Origin: Hsuehochloa calcarea
Lineage: Eukaryota > Streptophyta > Magnoliopsida > Poales > Poaceae
Length of the DNA: 64,000 nucleotides
Reading direction: 5' to 3'
Assembly (NCBI GenBank): GCA_036346395.1
Contig: CM070599.1
Coordinates: 33,595,232-33,659,231, forward strand
The notes beneath the pieces are model-generated. The model saw only the letters and a list, made by a program, of their open reading frames with translations, was not told the origin of the DNA and made no database searches. The stretch's first letter is position 1, and each line of letters begins with the position of its first letter. Below are positions 11,881 to 25,100 of this stretch, one piece after another. The translations under genes and the position numbers were made by a program.

Positions 11881-12048
11881 GGTTGTACACGCCTTGCCGA
11901 CGTTGTCACCAGCATTAACTCCGTTTAGAATGTTCTGACCTTTAGGTTGTATACGCCTTGCCGACGTTGTCACCAGTATTAACTCCCATTTAGAATGTTA
12001 CGTCTTGCCGACGTTGTCACCAGCATGGACTCCCGTTTAGAATGTTAA
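11881..12048. repeat. Short tandem repeat (unit 2)
   Basis: Same module as 4738-4915, about three copies, with one linker shortened and altered around 11930-11945. Confidence 0.8.
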
Positions 12049-13804
12049 ATTCACGTGAAATTATTGCAAAATTTATACGAGATTCCTGTCTTCCAAGCAA
12101 AATATTAAATCTGATTAATGGTGAAATTAAGATGGCATAGGCCGGTTTGGAAGTGGGAATCTTAACGTTTGTACAAGATTTATCATGCTGCCTAAAAATT
12201 CTAGCAAGATTCTAGCGTTACAATCAATCATGCTCTGTGCACGTATTGAGCGCGGTGACCTTTTATTTTGTTTTTTTGTCATGAAAAAATATCCTTAGAA
12301 CACAAAAGATTCACAGGAAACAGTGCAACTCACGCTTAACAAATTCCCATAGCAAGGGCACAGCCGATGGTGTGATCCTCGTCCCTCCGTCTAATGGGTT
12401 ACTTTAGAGCTGCCTTCGGTAGATTTTTTTTTATTTAATATTTTAAACTTAACCTCTCGCTATTTTTATTTTCAATTCTGACCTTTTTAGTTACGTTATT
12501 ACCTATAGTATGATCAAAATGTACTGTCACAGCACCTAGCGCAGCGTGGCTTAAGCTGCCACACAAACCCACGTCTGCGCGTCGTGCCAGCGTGGAGGGT
12601 TTACGTGGCCTTTGTCACGCCCGTACCCATAGCGTGACAAGCATCATATGTCACGCCATTAGAGTTGGCGTGACAAGTATGAATTTTTTATTTTGCCTAG
12701 GTAATTGAATTTGGATTTCTAAATTATGAATTGAGGAATGGTTTACAATATGATTTCTAAACAAAACTTTGGTAATATCCAAGTGCAAACAAGATGCATC
12801 AAAAGTTTGTAAAGTTTCACATTTTCATTCGATGGAACTACCACACAAAACTTAGGATGTTATACATTGATAGATTACACTCGGGTCTGACTTACTTCAA
12901 TTCGTCTTTCATGCACCATAAAACCCAAAAACTACCTTGCTAAAAAAAGTAAGATTCTTTATCGGGTCATAAAAACCCACTTTTTGAAGATCTCTTCCTT
13001 CTTTTGGAAATCGGGCATCAATTGAAATGATTCGATACATAGTTTATTGGGATAGATGAGGCACAAGTATGTGTACTGTGTGGTACAACATGAGGCATAA
13101 GGATGGACATATCGTAGACACCGCTGATCAAAGATGTGTAGTTGTGAAAGGCGTGAAGGCTGTTGTCTCGTGTCGAACTTTTGAGGTAAGGTAACATACA
13201 TGCATTCGTGGATAAATATTTTTGTATCATTCATTTTCACATCGTTACGTTTGGATTATTCATTTTCAGATCGTCACAAAATCTATATTTTTTAACGAAT
13301 CTTGGAGATTAGAAATGTACTCGTGTTGATGAAATCTTTCGACCGAAGATAAAGTGCGAGGCACGGAACCAGAAATACATTAGAATCTGCAGACAGAAGC
13401 ACGTTACACATGGTCACATGGCATAATAGTTCGGCTAGTTGCGGTGGAATAAATGGAAATTTTTGTAGGTAATACATTTAGCAAATCTTGTTTGTAGGTC
13501 GTTAATTTTTTTGGAAATTAAATAGTGGTGACAAGGTTGGTTGGTCCGTTTGTGATTTTCGTAGAATCTCAAGGGTACAAAATCTATTAGACTCGCAATA
13601 ATATTTTGTGATCATCGTATGTTGTTGTAGTCCAGTAAATTCCTGTAGAATTTTGTGAGAACGATTGAAGTAGCAATGATTCGTAAGTAGGAAGTTAAGT
13701 GATATTGCGATGTACTAGGGAGTTCATATACGGTGGAGAACTTTGGAGAAATGGTGCAACGATAACAACACGATAGTTGATCCGACAAGGGGGTTACATG
13801 ACAC

Positions 13805-15980
13805 TGTAAGATCGAGATGGCCGACTAGAGGGGGGTGAATAGGCAGTTTTAAAAATCTTTCGCGCTAAACCAATATATAAATGCGGAAGCTAATAACGAA
13901 TTGGTTTTGCACAATTAAAACCTAAATCAACTAGGCTCAACTAAGTGCACCAACAATACAAGAGAGCAATCATACAATGATATATAAGCAATTAAAGCAT
14001 GTAATGTAAATTGATCAAAGTAAAGCACAAATAAAAACAAGATGACACGATTATGTTTTACCGTGGTGTTTGGAGACTTGCTGGTCTCCCATAATCCACG
14101 TTGAGGTAAGCCCAACCACGTTGGACCGGCTCCACTAATTAAACCAACACCTCTGAGGTAAGTCCAACACTTGGACCGGTTCCAAACCGAACCAACACCT
14201 CGCTCCACTAAGGTTGCTCTTCCTCCACTCCGGAGATATTGAGCACCAAACCACTCACAACCACATCGGGCCTTCTCACAAACTTCTTGAGAAGATCACC
14301 GGGCACCACGCCTCCACGCCGTCTAGGTGTCGGCAAACACCAAGAGTAACAAGACTCGACGTTCACTTGAACTAATCAAGTGTCAACGCTCAAGTGGATA
14401 CACAATCCACTACCTAAGGCAACACATGCACTTAGGGTTTACTCTCCAAGCTCACCAAGTGCAACACATGCACATAAGAGAGGAGAGGCTTGCTCTTAGC
14501 TCAAAGGATTGAGTATATCACTCACAAGAACACCGGCAACCACTCCCAACCGGCCAAGGTGGCTATATATAGCCCACACACAAAAACTAGCCGTTGGGAG
14601 ACAAACCCCTGAAATATCAGGGAAATCGGAAGTTCCGCCATTCAAAGTCCGGAACTTCCGCACCTCAGCGACAAGTACAATAACGGCTATATCAGACGAG
14701 AAACTAGCCATTGAAAATTGAGAGGAACTTCCGCCAACCAAAATGTGGAAGTTCCGCACATATCATTGCGGAACTACCGCACTTCCAGAAATTTGGCTAA
14801 GTCCCAAAAGGGGTGCTCTCTGGAAAAAAAAACGTTCCGCCAAATTTTCGGAGCTACCGATAATCGAAAGTTCCTCCCATTACATTGCGGAACTACCTAT
14901 AATAGGAAGTTACACCCATCACATTGCGGAACTACCGATAATCCTGACAAACACAGCAATGGCTTTTTCAATAACTTTAATTGCAAAACACATTTACCAA
15001 TTGATAAGCCATGCCGACAAGGATCAATAGCAAGATTCTTAACAAGTTGCAAAATACATTTGCTAACTTTTAGAATCATACCACGAGGAAAAAAGGTACA
15101 TGGACTTACACCATTTGCAAAACACATTTGCAGACTTAAGTTACATGCTACAAGAAAACAAACATGAGCATCAACTATTTGCAAAACATATTCGCAAATA
15201 ACAGCATCATGCCACAAGGCTAAGGTGCATGGACTTCAACCATTTGTAAAACACATTTGCAAAATATAGTCTCATGCTACAAAGATAAAATGCATGAGCA
15301 TCAATCATTTGCAAAACACATTCGTAAATAATAGCTCCATGCATAGATGAGCTAGAGTAAACATAATGAGCTATCAACACATGACTAACTCAAACTACTA
15401 GTTAAGACCCCTCTTAATAGTACGGCAATCCTATACTAGCAATCCGGTCTATCAACCAAACACCGAGACCGGTAAAAGACTAGGAACTCATCCTTAGCCC
15501 TATCTAGTCATACATTTGCCTTGCACTATCTTGAAGCTTGATGACGCACACCATCACTTAAAGCCCGGGTCAATTACTTGACATGCATCAACTTATGATG
15601 CACTCTTGACTTGATGATCAACTCATGATCATCTCTTCTTCTTGAACATCATCGACACACGATGATTTCTTTTTCTTCAAGCTCTTCACACACATCAACA
15701 CATGATGCATCCTTTTTCTTGAATCTTGACTTGATGATCAACTCATGATCATCCCAAATCTTCATTATCCTGGAACATAACCTATATATCCAACTCATGG
15801 AAAATGTTAGTTTCACAATATGATCATCATTAATTACCATACCATACCATTAACTCATAATGGTGGGACAAGATACTCAATCTTTCCCTCTTTGATAATT
15901 GATGATAACCATTTCAATTGCATATAAATTGAATTGATAATTGTAACAATATGAGTGTATATATAAAAACTACACAAGTC

Positions 15981-16041
<61 letters not shown>

Positions 16042-16468
16042 CTACACAAATTCTACATACTCAAATCATGAATATACAAAACTACACAAGTTTTGTATAC
16101 TCAATCGGATATATTTTCAAAGTAAAGATCCCAAATATGTGTGGAAAATGGAATATGGATCAATACTAATGAAACCACAAAATATAGCGTGAGCTCCCCC
16201 TAAATGTGTGCATACACAAATGTGTAATAAGATCATATACACATATTCAAGTTTAACTTATGGTTGAGTTCAACCTATATTTTGGATCCGAGGAATGCAA
16301 CAATATATAAGATTAAGATGTCGATTGCATACCTCGTTGAATTTCACCTTTATATCCAAATGAGACTACACAAAATAATACTAGACAAAAGAGTTAGTCT
16401 CATATTTAGATTTGTCATTAATCACCAAAATATTCCATTAACTCATAATGGCGGGTCTAGATCCTTCA
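13805..16468 (+). mobile_element. Solo LTR A' (unit 2 copy of A)
   Basis: Homologue of 6676-9329 made by the segmental duplication, with flanks GACAC (13800-13804) and AACAC (16469-16473). It faces solo LTR B across about 140 bp, forming a large inverted repeat. Confidence 0.7.
15981..16039. repeat. Expanded (AT)n(GT)n microsatellite
   Basis: About 26 bases of AT alternation run directly into about 33 bases of GT alternation. The unit 1 counterpart (8852-8897) is shorter and interrupted. Confidence 0.95.
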
Positions 16469-16608
16469 AACACGCAGGCTAACGAACTAAGGACGGTACA
16501 TGTATGTCTTTAGGTAATTAGAAATACATGTCCAATTAGAAATGGGACATATGGACAAAGATGGTCGAACTACTTGTGGAATGTGGCCATTTTCCCTTGA
16601 GGCCCAGC

Positions 16609-19348
16609 TAAAGAATCTAGACCTACCATTATGAGTTAATGGAGTATTTTGATGATTAATGATAAATCTATTTGTGAGACTAACAGTTTGATTGTTATTC
16701 CTAGTGTTTAGTCTCAATTGGATGAATAGGTGAAAATCATGGAGGTTTGCATTTGACATCATATTCTTATATCTTGTTGCATTCTTCGGATTCAAAATAT
16801 AGGTTGAACTACACCAAAAGTCTAACTTGAATATGTGCATATGTTTTTATTACATATTCGTGTATACACACATTTAGGTGGAGTTCACTCTATATTTTGT
16901 GGTTTCATTAGTATTGATCCATATCTCCTTATCCACATATACTTGGGATCTCTACTTTGACATATATCCTTGAGTATATAAAACTTTCGTAGTTCATATA
17001 TACTCATATATTCATATATTCAATTATTTGTATGGTTGTCATCAATTACCAAAGAGGAAAAGATTGAAGTGTCTTTATCCACCATTATGAGTTAATGGTA
17101 TATTATAGTAATTAATGACAATCACATTGTGGAACTAACATTTTTCATGAGTTGATGAAATAGGTTGAGTTCTATGGTAATGATGACTTGAGATGACATC
17201 ATAAGTTGATTGGCATCAAGTCAAAGTTCAAGAAGATGATGCATCATGTGTTGATGCATATCAAGATCACGAAGAGGAGATGGTCATGAGTTAATCATCA
17301 AGTTAAGAGAAGACCCATCATGTGTTGATGGAGGGCAAGTGAAGAAGATCATCATGTGATGATGATATTCAAGTCAAGATTCAGAATAAAGGATGTCATC
17401 ATGTGTTGATAAGCATCAAGACAAGATCCTGAAGTCAAGGAATCTATCATGTGTTGATGCAAGATTCGTGAAGAATGTATCATGGGTTGATGAATATCCA
17501 AGTTAAAAACTTGAAGTAAAGAAAACCATCATGTGTTGATGGAAGTCAAGATAAGGATGCATTATGGGTTGATGCATATCAAGTCAAGGACCCAAACTTG
17601 AAGTAAAGATATGTGTCATCAAGCTTTAAGATGATGCTCAAGGCAAAGGTATGACTAACTATGGCTAAGGATATGTTCCTAGTCCTTTATCAGTCTTGGT
17701 GTTTGGTTGGAGATCAGATTGCTAGTATAGATTGTGGTACTATTAAGATGGGTCTTGTCTAGTAGCTTGAGTCTCATCATGTATTGATAGCTCAATCTCA
17801 CTTGCTCTAGCTTACTGTGGCATGATGCTATTATTTGCAAATGTGTTTTGCAAATAGTTGAGGATCATGCGTATAATCCTTGTAGCATGTGACTATACTT
17901 TACAAATGTGTTTTGTAGATGGTTGAACTCTATGTATCTACTCCTTATTGCATTATCTAAGTTTGCAAATGTGTTTTGTAAATTGTTAGGATTCATGCAT
18001 TGTCTTGTTTTGAGCTTTTGGAAAACTAATTTAAAAATCGATATGACCGATGTTGATAAGCGGTACTACCGCAAGTCGGTAGTACCGATATTTATATGGC
18101 GGTATGTATTATCCAGAGAGCGTGTTTTCGAGTGGTTTGATACTCTTTGATAATCGGAACGACCTCATTTGAACAGTGGCACTACCGCAAGTCGGTAGTA
18201 CCGAAAAATATATATGGCGATACGTGAAATACAGATAGCATGTTTTGGGAGTTTTTAATCTCCCCTGAGAATCGGTATGAGCACATGATCTGAGCGGTAC
18301 TACAGGGGTGCGGTAGTAATGATATTTCTTTGGCGGTATGACTTTTCCAGAGATGGTGTTTTTCTTGTGTTTTTTGATCCTCTGAAAATCGGTAATACCG
18401 ATTTGTAGTCAGCGGTAGTACCACAATTTTTTTGTAACGATTGTATCATTCGCATTAAATGCACAGCAGTCGACCGTCGTTCTGGATTGCGGTAGTACCG
18501 GTCCAGAATTGCGGTATTACCGAAAATCCTATTTTTTCAGGATGTTTGTTCCAACTGCTAGTTTTTGTGTGGGTTATAAATACCCACCTTAGTCGGCTAT
18601 GAACAAGGTTGCTGGTGTCATATCCATTCCTTTGAATAAAGAGCAAATCCTCTACAATCTTTTGTGCATGTGTTGCACTTAGTGAGTTTAGAGAGTAAAC
18701 CGTAAGTGTATGTGTTGCATTAGGTAGTAGATTGTGTATCTACCTGAGCTTAGACAGCTGATTCATTCAAGTGAGAGTCTTCGGCTTATTACTCTTGGTG
18801 TTTGTCTACACCTAGACGGCTTGGAGGTTTTGCACGGTGAGCTTCTCAAAGAAGGTTGTGAGAAGACCTAGGCAGTTGTGAGTGGTTTGGTGCTCGCCGT
18901 CTCCGGAGTGGAGGAAGAGCAACCCCGAGTGGATCGATGTGTTAGTTCGTGTTAAGCCAATCCAAGTGGTTGGACTTACCTCAGAGGTGTTTTGCTTAAT
19001 TCGTGGAGCTGATCCAATTAGTTTAGGCTTACCTCAACATGGATTAGGAGAGACCGGCAAGTCTCTAAACACCACGGTAAAAAATTATTGTGTCATTGTG
19101 GTTTGTTCTCTAGTGATTTACTTTGTGCAATTTACATTCCTAGAATTAAATTGCTTACATGTCTTTGTATATTTGCTATCATTCACATAGTCTTGTATTG
19201 TTGGTGCACTTAGTGAGACTAGTTTTTTTTTATCTTAATTGTGCAAAACCGATTTGACTTACTTTTCCGCATTAGAAATCAGTTTTAGCCAAAAGTTTTT
19301 AAAACTTCCTATTCACCCCCCCATCTAGTCGGCCTCCTCAATCTTACA
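16609..19348 (-). mobile_element. Solo LTR B, inverted relative to A/A'
   Basis: On the minus strand it starts TGTAAGATTGAGG and ends TAGATTCTTTA. An exact 5-bp repeat CCAGC flanks it (16604-16608 and 19349-19353), which fixes both ends and supports a solo LTR. The terminal CA has become TA. It is visibly diverged from A'. It carries GCGGTAGTACCG motifs (18050-18530), ACATGATG/CATCATGTG repeats (17200-17600), and TTTGCAAATGTGTTTTGCAAA-like repeats (17830-17990). Confidence 0.75.
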
Positions 19349-19414
19349 CCAGCTCAACATTGTACTCCTCGTCTTGCACCTTAGCTTTCGCCGTGATGAC
19401 CCTCTTCCATGCCC

Positions 19415-19624
19415 TCACGGCCTCGCGTCGCCTGGCATGCGCTCCACGTGCAGCCTCTCCCGCCTCTTCTTCTCCTCCATCTCAGCCTGTAGCTCTTCGA
19501 GGTGCCTTTCACAGCCCTCGCAGTCCTCCCTGGCCCACCTCTTCCGTGTCAGCAGCATCCACATATCATAGCAGAGGATCTTGTCGTCGATCCACTGGCT
19601 GAAGTCGCATAGGCGCAGTGGAGA
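19415..19624 (-). pseudogene. GRF-type zinc-finger gene, last exon (TE1 cargo)
   Basis: A good acceptor (CTCTTTTGCCACCGCAG) precedes a frame from 19624 to a stop at 19415. It begins with CDFSQWIDDKI, the second half of a GRF zinc finger (C-x-F-x-x-W-x-D), followed by an Arg/Glu-rich coiled-coil tail (AEMEEKKRRERLHVE). The same half-domain occurs in TE2 at about 29285 (CGYRKWIDLE). The upstream exon with the first zinc ligands is not recognised, so it is listed as a fragment. GRF fingers bind single-stranded nucleic acid in other proteins; the function here is unknown. Confidence 0.5.
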
Positions 19625-20159
19625 CTGCGGTGGCAAAAGAGACGTGGTTACGGCATAACGGAAAACAAAATAGTGGTGTGCACTAAAATACAATTTCATT
19701 ACCATCTGCATGTGGCTCAACGTGTCAACAGCACTACCGGTTTGGCTAATCGGCCCACCGGTAAATACACGTATAACTTTATCCATCTACATCCAACAAT
19801 GCAAATAAAATATTGTAAAGTTAGTACTGCATGCTATAGGTACAAAATACCACAAATACGAAATATCACAATCAACATTGTACTTCACAAAATTCTGCGT
19901 TTCAGTTGACACATGCTAGCAGTTTGAAGGTACAGATGTATGGTTAATTACAACTTGTTTGCTCCGTGTTTTTAATTGTGCGACTTTATTGTAGTTACAG
20001 TGATGAGCATAGTGGTTTACAGTAATCATGTAACATTTGGTCCTGTTAAATGAAGTTTTCATGTTGTTCGACAATGAATATGTAATTGTCATATTTCCCT
20101 AGTAAAGATTAACCCTTGATTGAGGTGTGTTAGGCCATACACACTGAACGAATAACACC

Positions 20160-20470
20160 AAGAAACAATGAGAAGCAAAAAGATCCAAATCCTACACCAT
20201 CTGAGTCTCCGTGCTCAGTCATGCTCGAAATCTCGTTCTCGAGACCGCCCAAACCACGTGTTTGGGACCACTCAGAGCTTGCCTCTGAGTACGAATCTAC
20301 ATTACCCTGGATCCACGTGCCCAGGTACGCTCCGAGATCTGGCTCAAGTCCATCCAAACCACACATTTGGGACTGCTCATGGTTCATTCCTGAGTACACC
20401 TTGGAATGCCACGAACCACTCGTTCGAAAAATTTGGTATTCATAAATGAGGTAAGTGTCAACAATCAAGT
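20160..20470. other. Internally repeated sequence, possible ORF remnant (TE1 interior)
   Basis: A module with CCAAACCACGTGTTTGGGAC plus GAGTAC appears at about 20248 and again at about 20355 (CCAAACCACACATTTGGGAC), roughly 105 bp apart. The plus strand is open in two frames and the minus strand in one. No protein family is recognised; it is probably TE coding debris. Confidence 0.35.
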
Positions 20471-21639
20471 GTCAACATACCAGATAATTAGTTTCTTATG
20501 TAACCCCTAAAACTGTCAAGTGTCAACAGTCAAGAGAAAGTGTCATAAGGACTTTGAGGCAAGAAGCAATGGGGAAAAAAATTTGTAGTTGGTAGAAACT
20601 AGTACTCATAAGAAGTGGACCATAATAGATTAATTGGATGAATTGGATGCTAGTACGAGGACTAGATAAGTAGATTAATTGTATGATATAAACTAATGCT
20701 TGTTCATTAGAATACTCTTGATAGTTTGCCAAAACAAATAACTAAATAAATACCACCCATATAACTTTCAAACTTAACTTCATGCATAGTGATCTTGCCG
20801 CAATATGGGACATATTACCAACAAACAAAAAGGATCCATACTTCTACCCAAATAAGAACAAGAGCGACATCCGCAAAAAAAAAAATAGTAACAGCAGCCA
20901 TCCTGTTAGAGCCTGATGCATTCAGTATCTAAGTCCTAGTAATTATGCTTAAGCCATAATCATAAGATGACCACCATATCAGGAGGGCTTAGTTAAGACC
21001 GAAATGACAACCATAACATCCCAAGATCGGAGAACATATGGTGTTTCCAAAATCCTTCATTTTTCTTAGTCCAATTTTTATTATCAACATAATAGCTCAT
21101 GCTAGCTACTTGCTAATGATCAAGTTTGTTCTTTTGTAAAGAATGTATAGCAATATTTCCGAACAATCTAACAGCTCACATAGCTACATTCATTTACTTG
21201 TGATGGTTTTATATATGTTCACATAGCATGCAATCTTTAAGATAAGCACATAACATAACCACTGGATTTATTTCAATTAACAGCTCCTAATTACTGTTGA
21301 ATTCGAAGTGAGAAAGCTAAATCCATTGCAATTCATCAATATCCGGAAGACAATAATTCCAACATTCACTTCTGCCCCATGAGTACAATCGAACATCCCA
21401 CAAAAAAGGCGACATCATTTCATCACATACAACACACGCATTTTTTTACCTGAGGGTAGCAGGCGGGGGTGGGAGGCGAACGGCCAGTGCAAACAAAGGT
21501 CGACCAAAGGGAGGATCACCGTCGAGTGGAGGGGAAGTCCAGCGAAGAGGACAGCCGTCCGCAGGAGGATAGCAAGCAACAGAGGACGAAGGAGATTAGG
21601 AACAGGAGTGGATGGGAAAGATAGGAGAAACGAAGAACT
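20471..21639. other. TE1 interior, no gene recognised
   Basis: AT-rich sequence without a convincing long frame, RNA gene or defined repeat on either strand. A GC-richer block at 21450-21640 adjoins the right terminal repeat. Confidence 0.5.
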
Positions 21640-22197
21640 GACTGTGCCAAAACAATTAAGTTAGCAATGTCACACCAACATTTGTGACATGACAATCTAA
21701 CTCATCACACCATAAGATATGACGTGACAAATGCCACGCCAACCCTCCACATTGACACAACATGTAGACAAAGGCTTACATGGCAGCTTGAGTCATGCTG
21801 ACAGTATATTTTTGTCACACTACTGATAATGGCATGACCAAAGGAGTAAGATTTGGAAGAAAAAAAAGATGGTAAGGAGTTAAGTTTAAAATATTAATAA
21901 AAAAGGATTAAATTTTAAAAAAATCCCTCCCGGACGAGACGAAGCTTTACAGATTCAATCACAGTGGCTTTTCCTGCTATAGTAGGAGGCTGTGGCTGGT
22001 TCACAGCGCGAGCTTTAGCCGCATAAAGTTTTCCTTCTTTTCCTCTCACTGTCAACATGGCTCATAGCTCATCGTTTGTACTTTAAAAGGCACAACAACC
22101 CACAAGAACATATAAATATAAAAACACCACCAAAAGGCGGCCTCCAAAGCTGTCGTTCCTCACTGGAGCTAAAGCTAGTATCAGCCTGTCAGGCCTC

Positions 22198-25100
22198 TTA
22201 AGCAGAAGCATCGACTTTTTGAGCTTTATTAGAAGCCCTATCATGGGAGTCGAAGTGGCGCCCACGCTTCCCACCAAAGTGCTTTCCACCTCTGTTAATC
22301 TTCCAGTCCCTGGAAAGTTTACACAAAGCAACCGACCGCATTATCTCCTGCCAACAGTTTAGCAATGCTAAGATGCCATGAGATAATAAGCCTAGAAAAA
22401 ATGCATGGAGTCTGGTGTATCCTGCACTCCTACCACCAATTTTGCATTGCATTGCAAGCATGTAACGTTTTCAGTAGAGTTCAAACGAAGCAAGAGTGCA
22501 GGACTACATTGAACAAAAGAATTATGTATGCCCAAGTTATGAGATTGACAATTTTGATGGTGGATAACAATATTCCAATTAGTTTCACGACAACATCATT
22601 CCAGATATAATGTATAATTACTTTTTTGTGAGGCATGAGGTTCTCTCTTTGGAATTTCAATGCCTAGGATTCAATTTAGACGTAATATCCACCTCAGATA
22701 CCTAACAGGACTAAAACAGTGAGAACAAAACAGAAAACATCAACAAGCAAAGTAACAAATAAATAGTACCTTCCTTTGTTACTTCTACTGTCTTTATATT
22801 TCTCTTGACCGCCCTTTATTGCGCTCCAATAATCCTTCTCAGCTTGACCTGCATGATTGAAATAGTAGGTTCATCAAACTAGTGATTAATCAATACATTC
22901 AAATCTGCTGAACTTGTACTCCATTTCAATACCCAATTTGATGAATCATAAGAAAGATTGAGTATCAATGAAAATTGTTTCAGGGATAATTTAAAGGTGA
23001 TTCTGCCTTAAACTCGTATTTGAATGAAAAGAAATTACTTCTAACAGGAATGCTATTCATATTATCACACATAAACTACCAGACCAACAAGACCTGAAGA
23101 TACTATAAACAAGCATCTATTTGTGTGGTTCTACTTAGTTCAATAGAAGCTAACAGAAATGTTGACTGACAAGCTGTAGTTTTTACCAGTCACAGGATCC
23201 AAAGTAACAATGTGGCCCTTCATAATCAAACCACCTTCATCTGCAAGAGCTGCAAATGCACGGGCCTTTTCAGCTGCCTTAGAATCCTCAAATCGAATGT
23301 ACCCTGAATCATCCCCTTTCCTGAAGTCCACAAACTTCAAAAGGGAAAAAAATACAGTTTTGTATCAACAAATGCTATGTCATAAAGAAATTCCCTTTAA
23401 AGACCTTATAGAAACTACAAAGCAAAGAAACAGAATGCACACACAATGTCCTTAGTAGATGCAGCATTCTGCCAAGACAAATATGTGCTTACAAAAGCCA
23501 GTAAAAGTAAGAATTGAAAAGATCAAAGAATTAATTAATCATCTCTGTATAGCTAAAATATGTTTGACTATATTCTTGGTATTGTCCAATTAGCCACATA
23601 GGTTATGTGCTCCATCTAGCTCAAATGAATTAAAGTATTCAAATAACATTTGCAAAATCCTACAACAATAATCTGAATAGAAACAAAACCATAGCATGCT
23701 TGGCAGCTGATAATTTGATTTTGCAAATGTTGAGATTTATAAAACTACATGATTCTACCATTGAAGGCAATGAGTACTTCATAATAAATCAATAAGAAAC
23801 CAAGCTCAGCTTTATGTTTCATAATGGTTTCGCAATCTGTAGGTAAATTGCACCACAGGTACACGAACTAGTGACGTGTGTGCATCTAGGTCACTGAAAT
23901 ACGAAACCATGCATCTAGGTCGATGAACTTGTTAAACCGAGCGAGAGAGGTCCAAGAGTAGTTTTTTAGTCTAGCAAGGCTTCCACGTGGCTAAGTTAGG
24001 TGCGAGACAGGTCCAAGAGTGGATTTGTAGTCTAACACTGGCTGCTACACTGCATGGCCAAAGTTAGGTTCAAGTACAATCTTTTTTGCCCGATTCCACC
24101 CATGTGTTCAGAATTTTAGTTGGTATGCATTTTCATTTTCCTGTGGGGAGGATAAAAGACACCAAGCAACATTACTTCCATTGATGCACAACTTGCAACA
24201 GATTAATCTTCATTCTACACTGTAGGTGATTTGGACCTTCAGAATATTTGAAAATGTCAGAAATGTGATGAATAGTTCGAGCATTTTGTTGTCACGACTC
24301 ATGATGACACACGTCCGCTACCACACTTCCCAGAGCGATATCTGACTTCTTGCTGGTCGAGAAAGAAGGTGAGGTGGACGCCACATACTGGCTCATCACC
24401 CATGTGGATGCCATGTTAGCTTCGTAAACCAGCGTTTGGACCTCTTGCTCGGTTTAACCAGTTCATTGATCTAGATGCACGGTTTCATAGTTTAGTGACC
24501 TAGATGCACCCACCTCACAAGTTCATGTACCTATGGTGCAATTTACTCAATCAATAAGAAACCAAGCTCAGCTGTATGCTTCATAATGGTTTCGCAATCA
24601 TTCTTGACAAAGTTGAAAGTTGAAACGGTGGAGGTAAATGTCAATAGAATATTATGAATTTATGATAGTAAAGTTTGAACTTTCTGATTTCTTTGCTTAC
24701 TTTTTTAGCAAGCTTTGCAGCTATCTCACAGGAAAAAAAGGTATCTTGCAGGCAATACTCACCTAGCATGTAAACACAAGATTGCTACAGATGACATAAA
24801 ACCAATACAAAAAAAAGAAGCACCATTAAATATCAAATTACCCGCACTGTGCCAAATTTTGTGAAATCTTCTTTAATGTCCTCCCTTGAAATTGGTTCCT
24901 CATCCTTGTTAACAGATTGTGCAGCTGTCCCTTTCAACTCCTCAACATCATCTGACTGCACTTCCCTTTTATCAGTGTTCTCAGGGATCTTCTCTTCATG
25001 ACCTATGTCTGATTCCTCTTTGTCCCCACCATTTTGTTCCGTGTCACCACCAACTAGAATTCTCTTCAGCTTGAAGGCCAGTATTAGACCTTTTGGATAG

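Larger units (their letters stand above)
9377..16515 (+). repeat. Tandem segmental duplication, unit 2 (7139 bp)
   Basis: Second copy of 2220-9376 in the same orientation, with every sub-feature in the same order. The first 650 bp differ from unit 1 at about one position by eye, whereas TE-rich parts differ by several percent and by small indels. To its right is unique sequence leading to inverted solo LTR B. Only a single T is shared at the breakpoints, which favours end-joining over recombination between long repeats. Confidence 0.95.
12410..21940. mobile_element. TE1: large element with about 250-bp terminal inverted repeats
   Basis: The left terminus (about 12415-12690) and right terminus (about 21640-21935) are inverted copies of each other with moderate identity. 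Both have an A/T-rich outer part, then a GTCACGCC/GCGTGACAAG-rich inner part. Two solo LTRs (13805-16468 and 16609-19348) are inserted within it, each with 5-bp flanking repeats; without them TE1 is about 4.1 kb. Its interior keeps a GRF-type zinc-finger exon on the minus strand (19415-19624). A segment near 13390-13440 is clearly related to TE2 (28810-28850). No transposase is recognised, so it is probably non-autonomous. Exact ends and superfamily (MULE-like is possible) are uncertain. Confidence 0.5.
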
